64,000 nucleotides of DNA from Streptomyces sp. HUAS MG91 (GTDB lineage: Bacteria > Actinomycetota > Actinomycetes > Streptomycetales > Streptomycetaceae). The notes beneath the pieces were generated by a model. That model did no database searches. It worked only from the letters and a program-made list of their open reading frames with translations, and had not been told where the DNA came from. Below, piece by piece: positions 51,208 through 62,899 of the stretch; within the stretch, counting starts at the first letter, position 1; every line of letters begins with the position of its first letter. A program made the position numbers and the translations under genes. The stretch is from positions 2,728,001 to 2,792,000 of the forward strand of contig NZ_CP159534.1 of the NCBI RefSeq assembly GCF_040529335.1, in the 5' to 3' direction.

Positions 51208-52305
51208 ATGCCGGAGTTCATCGTCACGGCAGCAGTCGTCGTGCTGGTCATCTCCCTCTCCGCGCTCCGGCGGCGCCGGAAGCGGCACCAGCAGCTCGGC
51301 AAGTACCAGGAGTTCACGAAGCGGCTCGGCTGGCAGTACGTCGAGCGTCCGCGGAACGGGGAGGTCGCCAGGCTGATGCGGGACGAGCCGTTCCCGCCCG
51401 GCGAGGCCTCGAAACGACGCCCTTCCGACTACTGCCACGGCGCCTACCACGGCCGTCCCTCCTGCTCCTTCGAGGCCACCCTGACGCGCTTGTCGTTCCC
51501 TGGAGCGGACGACGACAGCAGCGGGAAGCCGACCGCCGTCGCTTTCTGGGCCACTCAACTCCCCTACGACGTCGGTGATTTTTCCGTACGTCACACGAAA
51601 CGTGTGTCACGCGCCTTCGGCGGTCCTGATGACCTGCGCATCGGACACCCCGAATTCGACGAGCAGTTCACGGTTCGCGGACTGCAGGAGAGCGCCGCTG
51701 TCACCGCGCTGCGGGGCCCGCTCGCGGAGTTCCTGCTCGCCGACCCGCGCAGCAAGGATTTCGCGCTGCGGTTCATCGGCACCGAGGTGATGGCGTGGGA
51801 GAAGGGCGAGCAGTCGCCCGACAAGATCGAGGCGGTGCTGCAGTTCCTGTGCGAGATCGCGGACCGTCTTCCCGTGCCGGCCGCCGCGCCGGCCCAGGCA
51901 GGCGGTTTCGCGGGCGACGAGCTGATCCGGCACGCGCGTGCGGAACTCGCCGCCACAAGGGCCCCTTATCGCATCGAGATCAGTCAGTCACGCCTGGACG
52001 TCGTACCCGAACTGACCGATCCGCGCTGGCAGGAGGTGCTGGGCGAGGGCGGGCAGGACAGGGTCTACGTGTGGAGGATCAGCTGCGATCCGCAGAAGAA
52101 GAGGATCATCAGCAGCCTGCGACACCACCGCGTGACCGTCACGGACGGCGGGCATCCGGGGAACGGCCCCACCTTGAGCCTGGGCGGCGAGTTCGCACAA
52201 GGCGGCTTCGGCCGTGGCACCTCCGGCGCGGACCCGATGTCGGACCCGACCTTCGGATCCGCCCTCGTCGGGCGGGCCGCAGCGAGGGCGGGGTGGCGGT
52301 CGTAG
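51208..52305 (+). CDS. Membrane-anchored hypothetical protein (DUF3137-like)
   Basis: A 365-residue protein. One N-terminal membrane helix (MPEFIVTAAVVVLVISLSAL), then a basic RRRRKRH stop-transfer, then a long cytoplasmic part. KYQEFTKRLGWQYVERPR is the start of a common Streptomyces domain of unknown role; from memory it resembles DUF3137. C-terminal residues from 230 onward (ELIRHARAEL, LGGEFAQGGFGRGTSGA) are Gly-rich at the end. No catalytic pattern seen. It may belong with the truncated gene before it. Confidence 0.6.
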   Translation: MPEFIVTAAVVVLVISLSALRRRRKRHQQLGKYQEFTKRLGWQYVERPRNGEVARLMRDEPFPPGEASKRRPSDYCHGAYHGRPSCSFEATLTRLSFPGADDDSSGKPTAVAFWATQLPYDVGDFSVRHTKRVSRAFGGPDDLRIGHPEFDEQFTVRGLQESAAVTALRGPLAEFLLADPRSKDFALRFIGTEVMAWEKGEQSPDKIEAVLQFLCEIADRLPVPAAAPAQAGGFAGDELIRHARAELAATRAPYRIEISQSRLDVVPELTDPRWQEVLGEGGQDRVYVWRISCDPQKKRIISSLRHHRVTVTDGGHPGNGPTLSLGGEFAQGGFGRGTSGADPMSDPTFGSALVGRAAARAGWRS

Positions 52306-52349
52306 GCCGACGGCACCGCGGGCAGGCCCTGGCCTGAGCCTCGCGTCCG

Positions 52350-53270
52350 TCAGGCCTTCAATCCCTCGTAGACGACCCCGGTCAACTGCTCCGACGCCGC
52401 CCACAGTCGCTCCCCCGCCGCGTCGTGGACGGTCCACGGTGCCCGCCACGTCCTGGTCGGCGCGCCGCGCCACATCAGCAGGCGCGGGCCGTAGAAGTCG
52501 TCGGGGCGCACGCCGCGCGCGGTCGCCGCGTACAGCGTGGGCAGCGCTCCGGCCTCGGCGGACTGGGCGACCACCCGGTTGCCCGCCGCGTAGAACCGCT
52601 CCATGCCCCTGCGGCCCTCCATCTTCGCGCCGCGCGCGTGGAGGTCCGTGGCGGCGTACCCGGGATGCGCGGCGACGGCCAGGGGGCCGCTGGCGGCGGC
52701 GCGGCGGGCCAGTTCGTGCACGAACAGCAGGTTGGCGGTCTTGGAGCGGCCGTACGCGGCCCAACGCCGGTACCGTCTCTCGCTGTTGAGGTCGCCGATG
52801 TCGATGTTGGCCAGCGCGTGCAGGACGCTGGAGACCGAGACGACGCGAGGATCGGGCGCCTCGAGGAGGCTCGGAAGGAGGAGGCCGGTCAGCGCGAAGT
52901 GACCCAGGTGGTTGACGCCGAACTGGGTCTCGAACCCGTCGGCGGTGCGGCCGTGCGGCAGGGCCATGACCCCGGCGTTGTTGACCAGGAGATCGAGCGG
53001 GCGGCCCGCCCAGCCCTCGGCGAAGCCGCGCACGGAGGCCAGGTCGGCGAGGTCGAGCGCCCTGAACTCGACGACGGCGCCCGGTACCTCGTCGCGGATC
53101 CGGTCCACGGCCGCGCTGCCCCGCGCCGCGCTCCGGCAGGCGAGCACGACCCTGGCGCCCGCGCGGGCCAGCTCCCGCGCGGTGACGTGGCCGATGCCGC
53201 TGTTGGCCCCGGTGACGACGGCGGTGCGGCCGCTCTGGTCGGGGATGGCGCGCGCGTTCCAGCCGGTCAT
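52350..53270 (-). CDS. Short-chain dehydrogenase (retinol dehydrogenase-like SDR)
   Basis: A 306-residue NAD(P)-dependent oxidoreductase. TGANSGIGHVTARELA (residues 20-35), NNAGVMALP at about 98, VSVSSVLH and Tyr-x3-Lys in YGRSKTANLLF (about 178-188), then HPGYAATDLH. The longer C-terminal part is the pattern of the WWOX/retinol dehydrogenase-like subgroup. It stands alone. Ribosome site GGGAG, ATG 53270. Substrate unknown. Confidence 0.9.
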   Translation of the reverse strand: MTGWNARAIPDQSGRTAVVTGANSGIGHVTARELARAGARVVLACRSAARGSAAVDRIRDEVPGAVVEFRALDLADLASVRGFAEGWAGRPLDLLVNNAGVMALPHGRTADGFETQFGVNHLGHFALTGLLLPSLLEAPDPRVVSVSSVLHALANIDIGDLNSERRYRRWAAYGRSKTANLLFVHELARRAAASGPLAVAAHPGYAATDLHARGAKMEGRRGMERFYAAGNRVVAQSAEAGALPTLYAATARGVRPDDFYGPRLLMWRGAPTRTWRAPWTVHDAAGERLWAASEQLTGVVYEGLKA

Positions 53271-53361
53271 GGCTGTGCTCCCTGGACTGATGGGACGGGT
53301 GGTCGACCCACAGTCAAGTGGTGGGCCGGGTTCCGCTCAACCCCGCCTTCCCGGCCACGCG

Positions 53362-53398
53362 CGAGGGCGGCACCCCCCGCACAGGGGTGCCGCCCTCG
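53362..53398 (-). terminator. Terminator of ppdK
   Basis: A perfect 15-bp GC-rich stem (53362-53376 with 53384-53398) around a 7-nt loop, 70 bp past the ppdK stop. Confidence 0.8.
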
Positions 53399-53468
53399 CC
53401 TTGCGCACCGGAGCCGCCGCGATCGGTGAGGGTCGGGGACCGACGGCGGCTCCGGCTGTCATCGGGCG

Positions 53469-56186
<2,718 letters not shown>

Positions 56187-56613
56187 GGGTCTCGACTCCT
56201 CGAGGCTCGGGTGGCTGCCCTGACGGCGAGGAACATACCCAGATCCAAGGGCTGTGGGTACGTCCACTCAGCTGTCATGCGGCCGTAACCACCCGTCCGC
56301 CAGGAGATCGAAAGTGACCGGCGAGTAGGCCATCTACATCGCGCGCTTTCAAGTTCTGAAAACTCAACCCCCGTAGAGCCCGATAATCGCTCACATGAGC
56401 ATGCTCAGCACTCATGTGTGTTCAAGAAATGAATGATCGAGCGGTGGCACTCAGTGCCAGGTCTTGAAGAAGCACAGACGAGGATTTCGCGCTCATCTGA
56501 GCGCAAGGGTTATCAGAGGTGGCGAGAATCACGCCGTTTGAAGCGCCTCGCGGACGCTCCGATGTCAGCATGCGGACAGCCGAACGGGCGGTGAGCCGGA
56601 CGAAACGGGCCTG
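56187..56613. other. ppdK upstream region with palindromes
   Basis: 427 bp, AT-richer than average in 56340-56440. It contains CACATGAG-n11-CTCATGTG (56392-56418), inside which GAGCATGCTC (56397-56406) is also a perfect palindrome, and GGCACT-c-AGTGCC (56446-56458). No gene. These are likely control sites for ppdK, about 200 bp upstream of its start. Confidence 0.5.
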
Positions 56614-57825
56614 TCACACGCCCAGCGCGGCGAGCCGCCGCTCCGCCCGCTCGGGCGCGTACAGCTCCTCCACCACCAGCGCTCCCGCTCCGATGAGCGC
56701 GGAGCGCTCGCCGAGCCGCGCCGTGACGACGTCCAGGTGCGCGGTGGAGCGGGGCAGCGCCCGCTGGTAGAGGAGTTCGCGCACGCCTGTCAGGAAGGGA
56801 GTTCCGGCCAGATCTCCGGCGATCATGAGAACGCCCGGGTTGAGCAGCGTGACGACGGTGGCGAGGACCTCCCCGACGTCCCGTCCCGCCTCCCGCGCCA
56901 GCCGCACCGCCTCCGGATGCCCGGCGGCGAGCAGTTCCCGCACGTCCCAGCCGGAGGCGGCGGGCACCCCGGCCTCGGTCAGCCGGCGCGCCAGGGCCCG
57001 GCCGCTGGCGACCGCGGCGAGACAGCCGTACGAGCCGCACTTGCACAGCGCGGCCGCCGCCCCGGGCGCCTGCGGTACGCGGATGTGGCCGATGTCGCCC
57101 GCCCCGCCGTCGATGCCGCGGTAGATGGCGCCGTCCACGACGACCCCGGCCCCGATCCCCGTGGAGACCTTGACCAGCACGAAGGCGCGGCAGTCGGGGT
57201 GCGCGGCGCGCTGCTCCCCGTACGCCATGAGGTTGGCGTCGTTGTCGACGAGGACCGGCAGGTCGGGCGGGGTGGCCGCGTGCTCGGCGGCGGCGCGGGC
57301 GAGGCGACCCGCGATGTCGTACCCGTCCCAGCCCGGCATGATCGGCGGCTGTATGACGCGGCCGCTGCCGATGTCCACCGGGCCCGGCACGGCGAGCCCC
57401 GTGCCGCATACGGCGCCCGGGTCCCGGCCGGACTCCTTGAGCAGGTCGCCGAACCAGACGCCGAGCTGCGACAGGACGGTCTCCGGGCCCTCGTCCACGG
57501 TGAGGCCGCCGGTGCGCTCGGCGAGGACCTCGCCGGACAGGGACAGGACGGCGGCGCGGGCGTGCCGGGTGTCGAGGGCGGCGGCGAGCGCCACGGCGTG
57601 CGTGTCGTCGAACTCCAGGTGGATCGAAGGGCGGCCGCCCTGGCGGGAGTTGACGGCCTCCGCGGCGCCCTCGCGCAGCCAGCCGGCCCGGAAGAGCCGG
57701 TCGAGGCGCTGGCCGACGGTGGCCCGGGACAGGCCGGTGGCCTCCTGGAGCGCGCCGCGCGTCGTCGCCCGGCCACTGCGCACGAGCTGCAGAAGATCCC
57801 CGGCGTTCGCCTGGTTCCCCGCCAT
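56614..57825 (-). CDS. ROK-family transcriptional regulator
   Basis: A 403-residue sugar-responsive repressor. N-terminal winged helix (DLLQLVRSGRATTRGALQEATGLSRATVGQRLDRL). ROK fold with AVPGPVDIGSGRVIQPP, the DNDANLMAYGEQ active-site-like Asp, and the zinc motif CKCGSYGCLAA in place of the longer CxCGxxGCxE. GAGVVVDGAIYRGIDGGAGDIGHIRV is the phosphate loop, which still looks able to bind sugar. ATG 57825 lies nine bases from AAGGGGG; GTG 57834 is too near. It diverges from a two-gene glycosidase operon, its likely target. Confidence 0.9.
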   Translation of the reverse strand: MAGNQANAGDLLQLVRSGRATTRGALQEATGLSRATVGQRLDRLFRAGWLREGAAEAVNSRQGGRPSIHLEFDDTHAVALAAALDTRHARAAVLSLSGEVLAERTGGLTVDEGPETVLSQLGVWFGDLLKESGRDPGAVCGTGLAVPGPVDIGSGRVIQPPIMPGWDGYDIAGRLARAAAEHAATPPDLPVLVDNDANLMAYGEQRAAHPDCRAFVLVKVSTGIGAGVVVDGAIYRGIDGGAGDIGHIRVPQAPGAAAALCKCGSYGCLAAVASGRALARRLTEAGVPAASGWDVRELLAAGHPEAVRLAREAGRDVGEVLATVVTLLNPGVLMIAGDLAGTPFLTGVRELLYQRALPRSTAHLDVVTARLGERSALIGAGALVVEELYAPERAERRLAALGV

Positions 57826-57834
57826 CGGGTCCAC

Positions 57835-57969
57835 CCCCTTGCGTTCATCAACTGCGCGTTACATTCTAGGTTTTGCGTGTTAAGTAGACGTAACTCTATG
57901 CTGCCTGCTGCGTAACCGACACCCTGTCAGGGGTTCGGCCCGGCAGTCCCGCAGTCCACGGGAGAACAT
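57835..57969. promoter_or_regulatory. Divergent promoter/operator region of the ROK-glycosidase pair
   Basis: 135 bp, AT-rich in the centre (ATTCTAGGTTTTGCGTGTTA). GCGTT recurs at 57841 and 57854 and GCGTGTTA at about 57875, with GTTAC/GTAAC arms around a TTTTGC core. These are probable half-sites for the ROK protein and would control both directions. Confidence 0.45.
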
Positions 57970-59451
57970 GTGGAGCACACGACCGAGCGGCAGGCGATCG
58001 CGGCCGGCACCGGACGGCGCGGGCAGCCGCCCGATCCGCTGCGCGAGCGCGCCGTCGACGTCCTCGACGCCAACTGGACCGGGGCGTCGACCGTCCCCTC
58101 GCGCACGCTGTACCCCCACCAGTGGTCGTGGGACTCGGCGTTCATCGCGATCGGGCTGCGGCACGTCTCCCCCTTACGGGCCCAGTCGGAGCTGGAGACG
58201 CTGCTGAGCGCCCAGTGGGGCGACGGCCGGATCCCGCACATCGTGTTCAACCCCGACATCGCCCTCGACGCCTACTTCCCCAGTCCCGACTTCTGGCGCT
58301 CCTCCACCGCGGGCCGCGCCGCCGGCGCCCCGCCCGCCGTGCAGACCTCGGGGATCGTGCAGCCTCCCGTGCACGCGCTGGCCGCCTGGCTGGTGCACCG
58401 CGCCGACCCGGCGCTCTCCCGCTCCCGCGGCTTCCTGTACCGCGTGTACCCCGCACTCGCCGCCTGGCACCGCTATCTGCTGCACCGCCGCGATCTGGGC
58501 GGCGGCGGGCTCGTCTCGGTCGTGCACCCCTGGGAGCAGGGGATGGACAACAGCCCGTGCTGGGACGCACCGCTGAGCCGGATCACCCCGGCCGAGCCGG
58601 GCGCCTTCCGCCGCGCCGACCTCACGCACGGCGCGGCGGACGACCGCCCGACGGACCTCGACTACGGCCGGTACGTGCGTCTCGCGGCGGACTACCGCGA
58701 CGGCCGGTACGCCGACGGGGCGGGCGAGTTCGCGGTGGAGGACCCCTCCTTCAACGCGCTGCTGGCCGCCTCCGAGCACGCGCTCGCCCGGATCGCCTGC
58801 GAGCTGGGCGCGGCGGGCACGGCCCGGCACGCGCGGGCCGAGCGGCTGACGGCGGCGCTCGTCGGCCGGCTGTGGGACCCGGAGGCGGGCATGTTCTTCT
58901 GCCGGGACGTGCGCGGCGGCGGCCTGATCCGGGAGTACGGCGTCTCGGGCCTGATCCCGCTGATCCTGCCCGCGCTGCCGCGCACCGTGGTCCGCGCGCT
59001 GCTCGCCACCGTGCGCGGCCCGCACTTCGGCCTCGGCGACGGGGTGCGGCTCGCGCCGAGCTACGACCTGCTGGGCCCCGCCTTCGACCCGCACCGGTAC
59101 TGGCGCGGCCCGGCCTGGTTCAACACCAACTGGCTGCTGGAGCGCGGACTGCGGCTGCACGGCGAGCACGCGCGGGCGGCGCGGCTGCGGGCGGCGCTGC
59201 TGGACGCGGCGGACACGTCGGACTTCGCCGAGTACGTCGATCCGTACACGGGGGCGGGCTGCGGCGCCCGCGGCTTCGGCTGGACCGCCGCACTCACACT
59301 GGATCTGCTGGACGGGCAGCCGGCGCGGGACGCCGACGGCGAGGCGGGCGCGGAGCACCGGCGGCCGCGGCCGCCGTGGACGCGGGTACCGGGCACCGCC
59401 GGGCGGGCGGGACCGCGGGGACAGGGCCGGAGGGAAGGAACCTCTCGATGA
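57970..59451 (+). CDS. GH63-clan glycosidase (MGH1-like), contains a TTA codon
   Basis: A 493-residue (alpha/alpha)6-barrel hydrolase. The family motifs are LYPHQWSWDSAFIAIG (residues 47-62), QWGDGRIPHIVFNP (82-95), HPWEQGMDNSPCWD (186-199, with an acid near the active site) and RYWRGPAWFNTNWLL (about 376-390). Relatives hydrolyse mannosyl- or glucosylglycerate and related alpha-glucosides. The exact substrate is not determined. Leu69 is encoded by TTA (58174-58176), the only in-frame TTA I found, so translation should depend on the bldA tRNA. The last 50 residues are Arg/Gly-rich and disordered. The stop overlaps the next ATG (ATGA). Confidence 0.85.
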   Translation: MEHTTERQAIAAGTGRRGQPPDPLRERAVDVLDANWTGASTVPSRTLYPHQWSWDSAFIAIGLRHVSPLRAQSELETLLSAQWGDGRIPHIVFNPDIALDAYFPSPDFWRSSTAGRAAGAPPAVQTSGIVQPPVHALAAWLVHRADPALSRSRGFLYRVYPALAAWHRYLLHRRDLGGGGLVSVVHPWEQGMDNSPCWDAPLSRITPAEPGAFRRADLTHGAADDRPTDLDYGRYVRLAADYRDGRYADGAGEFAVEDPSFNALLAASEHALARIACELGAAGTARHARAERLTAALVGRLWDPEAGMFFCRDVRGGGLIREYGVSGLIPLILPALPRTVVRALLATVRGPHFGLGDGVRLAPSYDLLGPAFDPHRYWRGPAWFNTNWLLERGLRLHGEHARAARLRAALLDAADTSDFAEYVDPYTGAGCGARGFGWTAALTLDLLDGQPARDADGEAGAEHRRPRPPWTRVPGTAGRAGPRGQGRREGTSR

Positions 59452-61424
59452 CGGAGACATTTGGTGGAAACGGATACGGCCAGGGGCAGAGCCGCACTCC
59501 TCAACTCCTGATCCGCGGCGGCACGTTCGCCGCGCTCGACGCGGGCGGCGGGCTGAGCGCGGTGCGCGGCGCCCTCTCCTCGGACGGCCTGTTCGTCCGG
59601 GACGCCCGGCACCTGTCCCGCTGGCAGCTCACCGTCGACGGGGCCGCTCCCGAGGTGCTCACGCCCCTGTCCTGCGACGACGCCGGACCGGCTCGCTGTG
59701 TCCTGGTGCCGCGCGGCGGCCGCCAGGAGCCGCCCGCGTACACGCTCTTCCGTGAACAGGCCGTGGGCGAGGGCTCGTTGGTGGAGCTGCTGCGCATCGT
59801 GTCGAACCGGCCGGTGGCGACCACGGTCCGGGTGGCGCTGACCGTCGACGCCGACTTCGCCGACCAGTTCGAGCTGCGCTCCGACCACCGCACCTATGCG
59901 AAGACGGGCGTGGTCCGCACCCGCGAAGTCCTCGACGACGGCGTGGAGTTCACCTACACGCGGGGCGACTGGCGCTCGTCGACGACCGTGACCAGCGATC
60001 CGGCGCCGAAGGCCGTCGAGGAGACGGGCACCGGGGCGCGCCGTCTGGTGTGGACCGTGGAACTGGCGGCCCAGGGCAGCACCGCTCTCACCCTGCGAGT
60101 GGCGGCGCTGCCCTCGGGATCCGCCCCGGAGCCGGTGCCCGCGAGCCCGGCCGCCGCCGCCGAAGAACTCGCCACCTCCGTACGGGAGTTCAGCGCGGGC
60201 GTGACACTGCCCGGCTCCTGGCCGGAGCTGGCCGCCGCCTGCTCCCGGGGCCTCGCCGATCTGGCGGTGCTGCGGGTGCCCGCGGCCGGTCCCGACGGGG
60301 AGCGGCATCTGGTGCCGGCCGCCGGTGTGCCGTGGTTCCTGACGCTGCTGGGCCGCGACGCCCTGCTGACCTCCCTGTTCGCCCTCCCCTACCGGCCCGA
60401 ACTGGCCGCGGCCACCCTGCCGGTGCTCGCCGCCGCCCAGGCCACCGAGCAGATCGAGGGGGCCGTCGCCCAGCCCGGGAAGATCGTGCACGAGGTGCGG
60501 CACGGGGAGCTGGCGCACTTCGGGCAGGTGCCGTACGGGCGCTACTACGGCTCGGTCGACGCGACGCCGCTGTTCCTGGTGCTGCTCGGCGCGTACACGG
60601 AGCACACCGGGGAGACCGGGCTCGCCCGGCGCCTGGAGTCGCACGCGCGCGCGGCGGTGGGCTGGATGCTGGACCACGGCGGGCTGACCTCGCGCGGGTA
60701 CCTCGTCTACCGCGCCGACCAGGGCGGCCTGGCGAACCAGAACTGGAAGGACTCCCCCGGCGCGATCTGCTGGGCCGACGGCAGCCGGGCGACCGGGCCG
60801 GTGATGGCGGCGGGCGCCCAGGGCTACGCGTACGACGCGCTGCGGCGCACCGCCGTGCTGGCCAGGACGGTCTGGGACGACGCGGTGTACGCGGAGCTGC
60901 TGGAGCAGGCCGCCGCCGATCTGCGGGATCGTTTCGTGCGGGACTTCTGGATGGCGGAGAAAGGGTTTCCCGCGCTGGCGCTCGACGGGGACGGGCGCCA
61001 GGTCGACGCGCTGGCCTCGGACGCCGGGCATCTGCTGTGGTCGGGGCTGCTCGACAAGGAGTACGGGGCCGCGGTGGGGCGGCGGCTGCTGGAGCCGGAC
61101 TTCTTCTCGGGCTGGGGCGTACGGACGCTGGCCGCCGGGCAGGCCGCGCACCATCCCCTGTCGTACCACCGGGGGTCGGTGTGGCCGCACGACAACGCGC
61201 TGATCGCGTTGGGGCTCGCCCGGTACGGGCTGCATGACGAGGCGCGGGTGGTCGCGGGTGGGGTGGTCGCGGCGGCCGTCGCCTGTGGGGGGCGGTTGCC
61301 GGAGGTCGTCGCCGGTTACGACCGTGCCGCGCATCCGGCGCCGGTGCCCTTCCCGTACGCCTGCGCCCGGGAGTCCCGCTCGGCTGCGGCGCCGCTGGCG
61401 CTCTTGACCGCCGTCGGAGGCTAG
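59448..61424 (+). CDS. Glycogen-debranching-enzyme-like protein
   Basis: A 658-residue protein with an N-terminal beta-sandwich of the GDE_N_bis type (residues 18-215, LSSDGLFVRDARHLSRWQL and FTYTRGDWRSST) and a C-terminal (alpha/alpha)6 barrel (about 255-650). WFLTLLGRDALLTSLFALP, ADQGGLANQNWKDSPGAICW and LSYHRGSVWPHDNALIALG mark it as an amylo-alpha-1,6-glucosidase relative. It is probably intracellular, with no signal peptide. GGAAGGAA precedes the ATG, which overlaps the glycosidase stop. The two hydrolases likely break down one glucan or glycoside together under ROK control. Confidence 0.88.
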   Translation: MTETFGGNGYGQGQSRTPQLLIRGGTFAALDAGGGLSAVRGALSSDGLFVRDARHLSRWQLTVDGAAPEVLTPLSCDDAGPARCVLVPRGGRQEPPAYTLFREQAVGEGSLVELLRIVSNRPVATTVRVALTVDADFADQFELRSDHRTYAKTGVVRTREVLDDGVEFTYTRGDWRSSTTVTSDPAPKAVEETGTGARRLVWTVELAAQGSTALTLRVAALPSGSAPEPVPASPAAAAEELATSVREFSAGVTLPGSWPELAAACSRGLADLAVLRVPAAGPDGERHLVPAAGVPWFLTLLGRDALLTSLFALPYRPELAAATLPVLAAAQATEQIEGAVAQPGKIVHEVRHGELAHFGQVPYGRYYGSVDATPLFLVLLGAYTEHTGETGLARRLESHARAAVGWMLDHGGLTSRGYLVYRADQGGLANQNWKDSPGAICWADGSRATGPVMAAGAQGYAYDALRRTAVLARTVWDDAVYAELLEQAAADLRDRFVRDFWMAEKGFPALALDGDGRQVDALASDAGHLLWSGLLDKEYGAAVGRRLLEPDFFSGWGVRTLAAGQAAHHPLSYHRGSVWPHDNALIALGLARYGLHDEARVVAGGVVAAAVACGGRLPEVVAGYDRAAHPAPVPFPYACARESRSAAAPLALLTAVGG

Positions 61425-61450
61425 GCCCCCTGGGTTGTTCATTCGTCCGC

Positions 61451-61658
61451 GGCCCGGTGGCCGCTTCTCGCGCAGTTCCCCGCGCCCCTGGGAGCGAGCT
61501 CCGCTCGCCCAGGGGCGGCTACCTGCGATGAGATGCCGCACGAAGTGCGCATCTCAGGGGCGCGGGGAACTGCGCGACCAGCCACGACGAGAGCCGCGCG
61601 AGACAGCGGGTTTCCAGGGGCGCGGGGAACTGCGCGAGAAGCCACGACGAGAGCCGCG
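61451..61658. repeat. Dispersed 3'-end repeats H (+), I (-) and J (-)
   Basis: Three copies: H at 61451-61492, I at 61552-61600 and J at 61611-61658. H is nearly identical to copy E at 37.9 kb. I and J are direct repeats of each other, and H faces I to form a large potential stem. They fill the whole gap between the convergent debranching-enzyme and dus genes. Confidence 0.85.
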
Positions 61659-61670
61659 GACGAAGGGCGG

Positions 61671-62804
61671 TCAGCCCCCCGACGTGTCCAGCTCGGCGTC
61701 CTCGGAGAGCCCCGCGCAGTCGTACGGGTCCTTCAGCCAGCCGTCGGGCAGGACGACCCGGTTGTTCCCGGACGTACGCCCCCGGGGCCCGTCGGCCCCG
61801 GCCGGCCAGTCCTGGTCCAGGTCCAACTCGTCGAGCCCGGCCCGGAGTTCCTCCAGCGACGACGTGATCGCCAGCCGCTTGCGCATCTCGGAGCCGACCG
61901 AGAACCCCTTCAGGTACCAGGCCACGTGCTTGCGGAAGTCGATGACGCCCCGCGCCTCGTCCCCGATCCACTCCCCGAGCAGCGTGGCATGCCGCACCAT
62001 CGCGTCGGCGACCACCCGGAGCGTCGGCCGGACCCGCTCCTCGCGCCCCTCGAACGCGGCGACCAGATCGGCGAACAGCCACGGCCGCCCGAGGCAGCCA
62101 CGGCCGACCACGACCCCGTCGCACCCGGTCTCCCGGACCATGCGCAGCGCGTCGTCGGCGGACCAGATGTCTCCGTTGCCGAGCACCGGGATCTCCGGCA
62201 CGTGCTCCTTGAGCCGCGCGATCGCGTCCCAGTCGGCCGTGCCCCCGTAATGCTGCGCGGCGGTACGCCCGTGCAGCGCGATCGCGGTGACGCCCTCCTC
62301 GACCGCGATCCGCCCGGCGTCGAGGAACGTGATGTGGTCGTCGTCGATGCCCTTGCGCATCTTCATCGTGACCGGCAGGTCACCGGCGCCGGAGACGGCC
62401 TCCTTCAGGATCGCCCGCAGCAGGGGCCGCTTGTACGGCAGCGCGGAGCCGCCGCCCTTGCGGGTCACCTTGGGGACCGGGCAGCCGAAGTTCAGGTCGA
62501 TGTGGTCGGCGAGGCCCTCTTCCGCGATCATGCGGACGGCCTTGCCGACGGTGGCCGGGTCGACCCCGTACAGCTGGATCGAGCGAGGCTTCTCGGTCTC
62601 GTCGAAGTGGATCAGCTGCATGGTCTTCTCGTTGCGCTCGACCAGGGCGCGCGTCGTGATCATCTCGCTGACGAAGAGCCCCTTGCCGCCCGAGAACTCC
62701 CGGCACAGGGTGCGGAACGGCGCGTTCGTGATGCCCGCCATGGGTGCGAGGACCACGGGCGGCTGCACGGTGTGCGGGCCTACTTGGAGCGGCTGCTGGG
62801 ACAT
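61671..62804 (-). CDS. dusB: tRNA-dihydrouridine synthase
   Basis: Reduces uridines in tRNA D-loops with FMN and NADPH. 377 residues. TIM-barrel with VVLAPMAGITNAPFRTLC (FMN and substrate loop), DLNFGCPVPKVTRKGGGSAL with catalytic Cys108, VTMKMRKGIDDDH and ALHGRTAAQHYGG, VLGNGDIWSADDAL, and the C-terminal helical domain (about 270-340). The subfamily (DusB-like) is inferred from the overall pattern. Single gene with ATG 62804. It converges with the debranching-enzyme gene. Confidence 0.93.
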   Translation of the reverse strand: MSQQPLQVGPHTVQPPVVLAPMAGITNAPFRTLCREFSGGKGLFVSEMITTRALVERNEKTMQLIHFDETEKPRSIQLYGVDPATVGKAVRMIAEEGLADHIDLNFGCPVPKVTRKGGGSALPYKRPLLRAILKEAVSGAGDLPVTMKMRKGIDDDHITFLDAGRIAVEEGVTAIALHGRTAAQHYGGTADWDAIARLKEHVPEIPVLGNGDIWSADDALRMVRETGCDGVVVGRGCLGRPWLFADLVAAFEGREERVRPTLRVVADAMVRHATLLGEWIGDEARGVIDFRKHVAWYLKGFSVGSEMRKRLAITSSLEELRAGLDELDLDQDWPAGADGPRGRTSGNNRVVLPDGWLKDPYDCAGLSEDAELDTSGG

Positions 62805-62899
62805 CGGGCGGGTCTCCGGGGACGTACGGCTGGGGCGTCGGCCGGGCCGCCGGGCGGCTCGGCAAGCATCCATTGTCCCCCACTCGGCCCACCGGCCGC

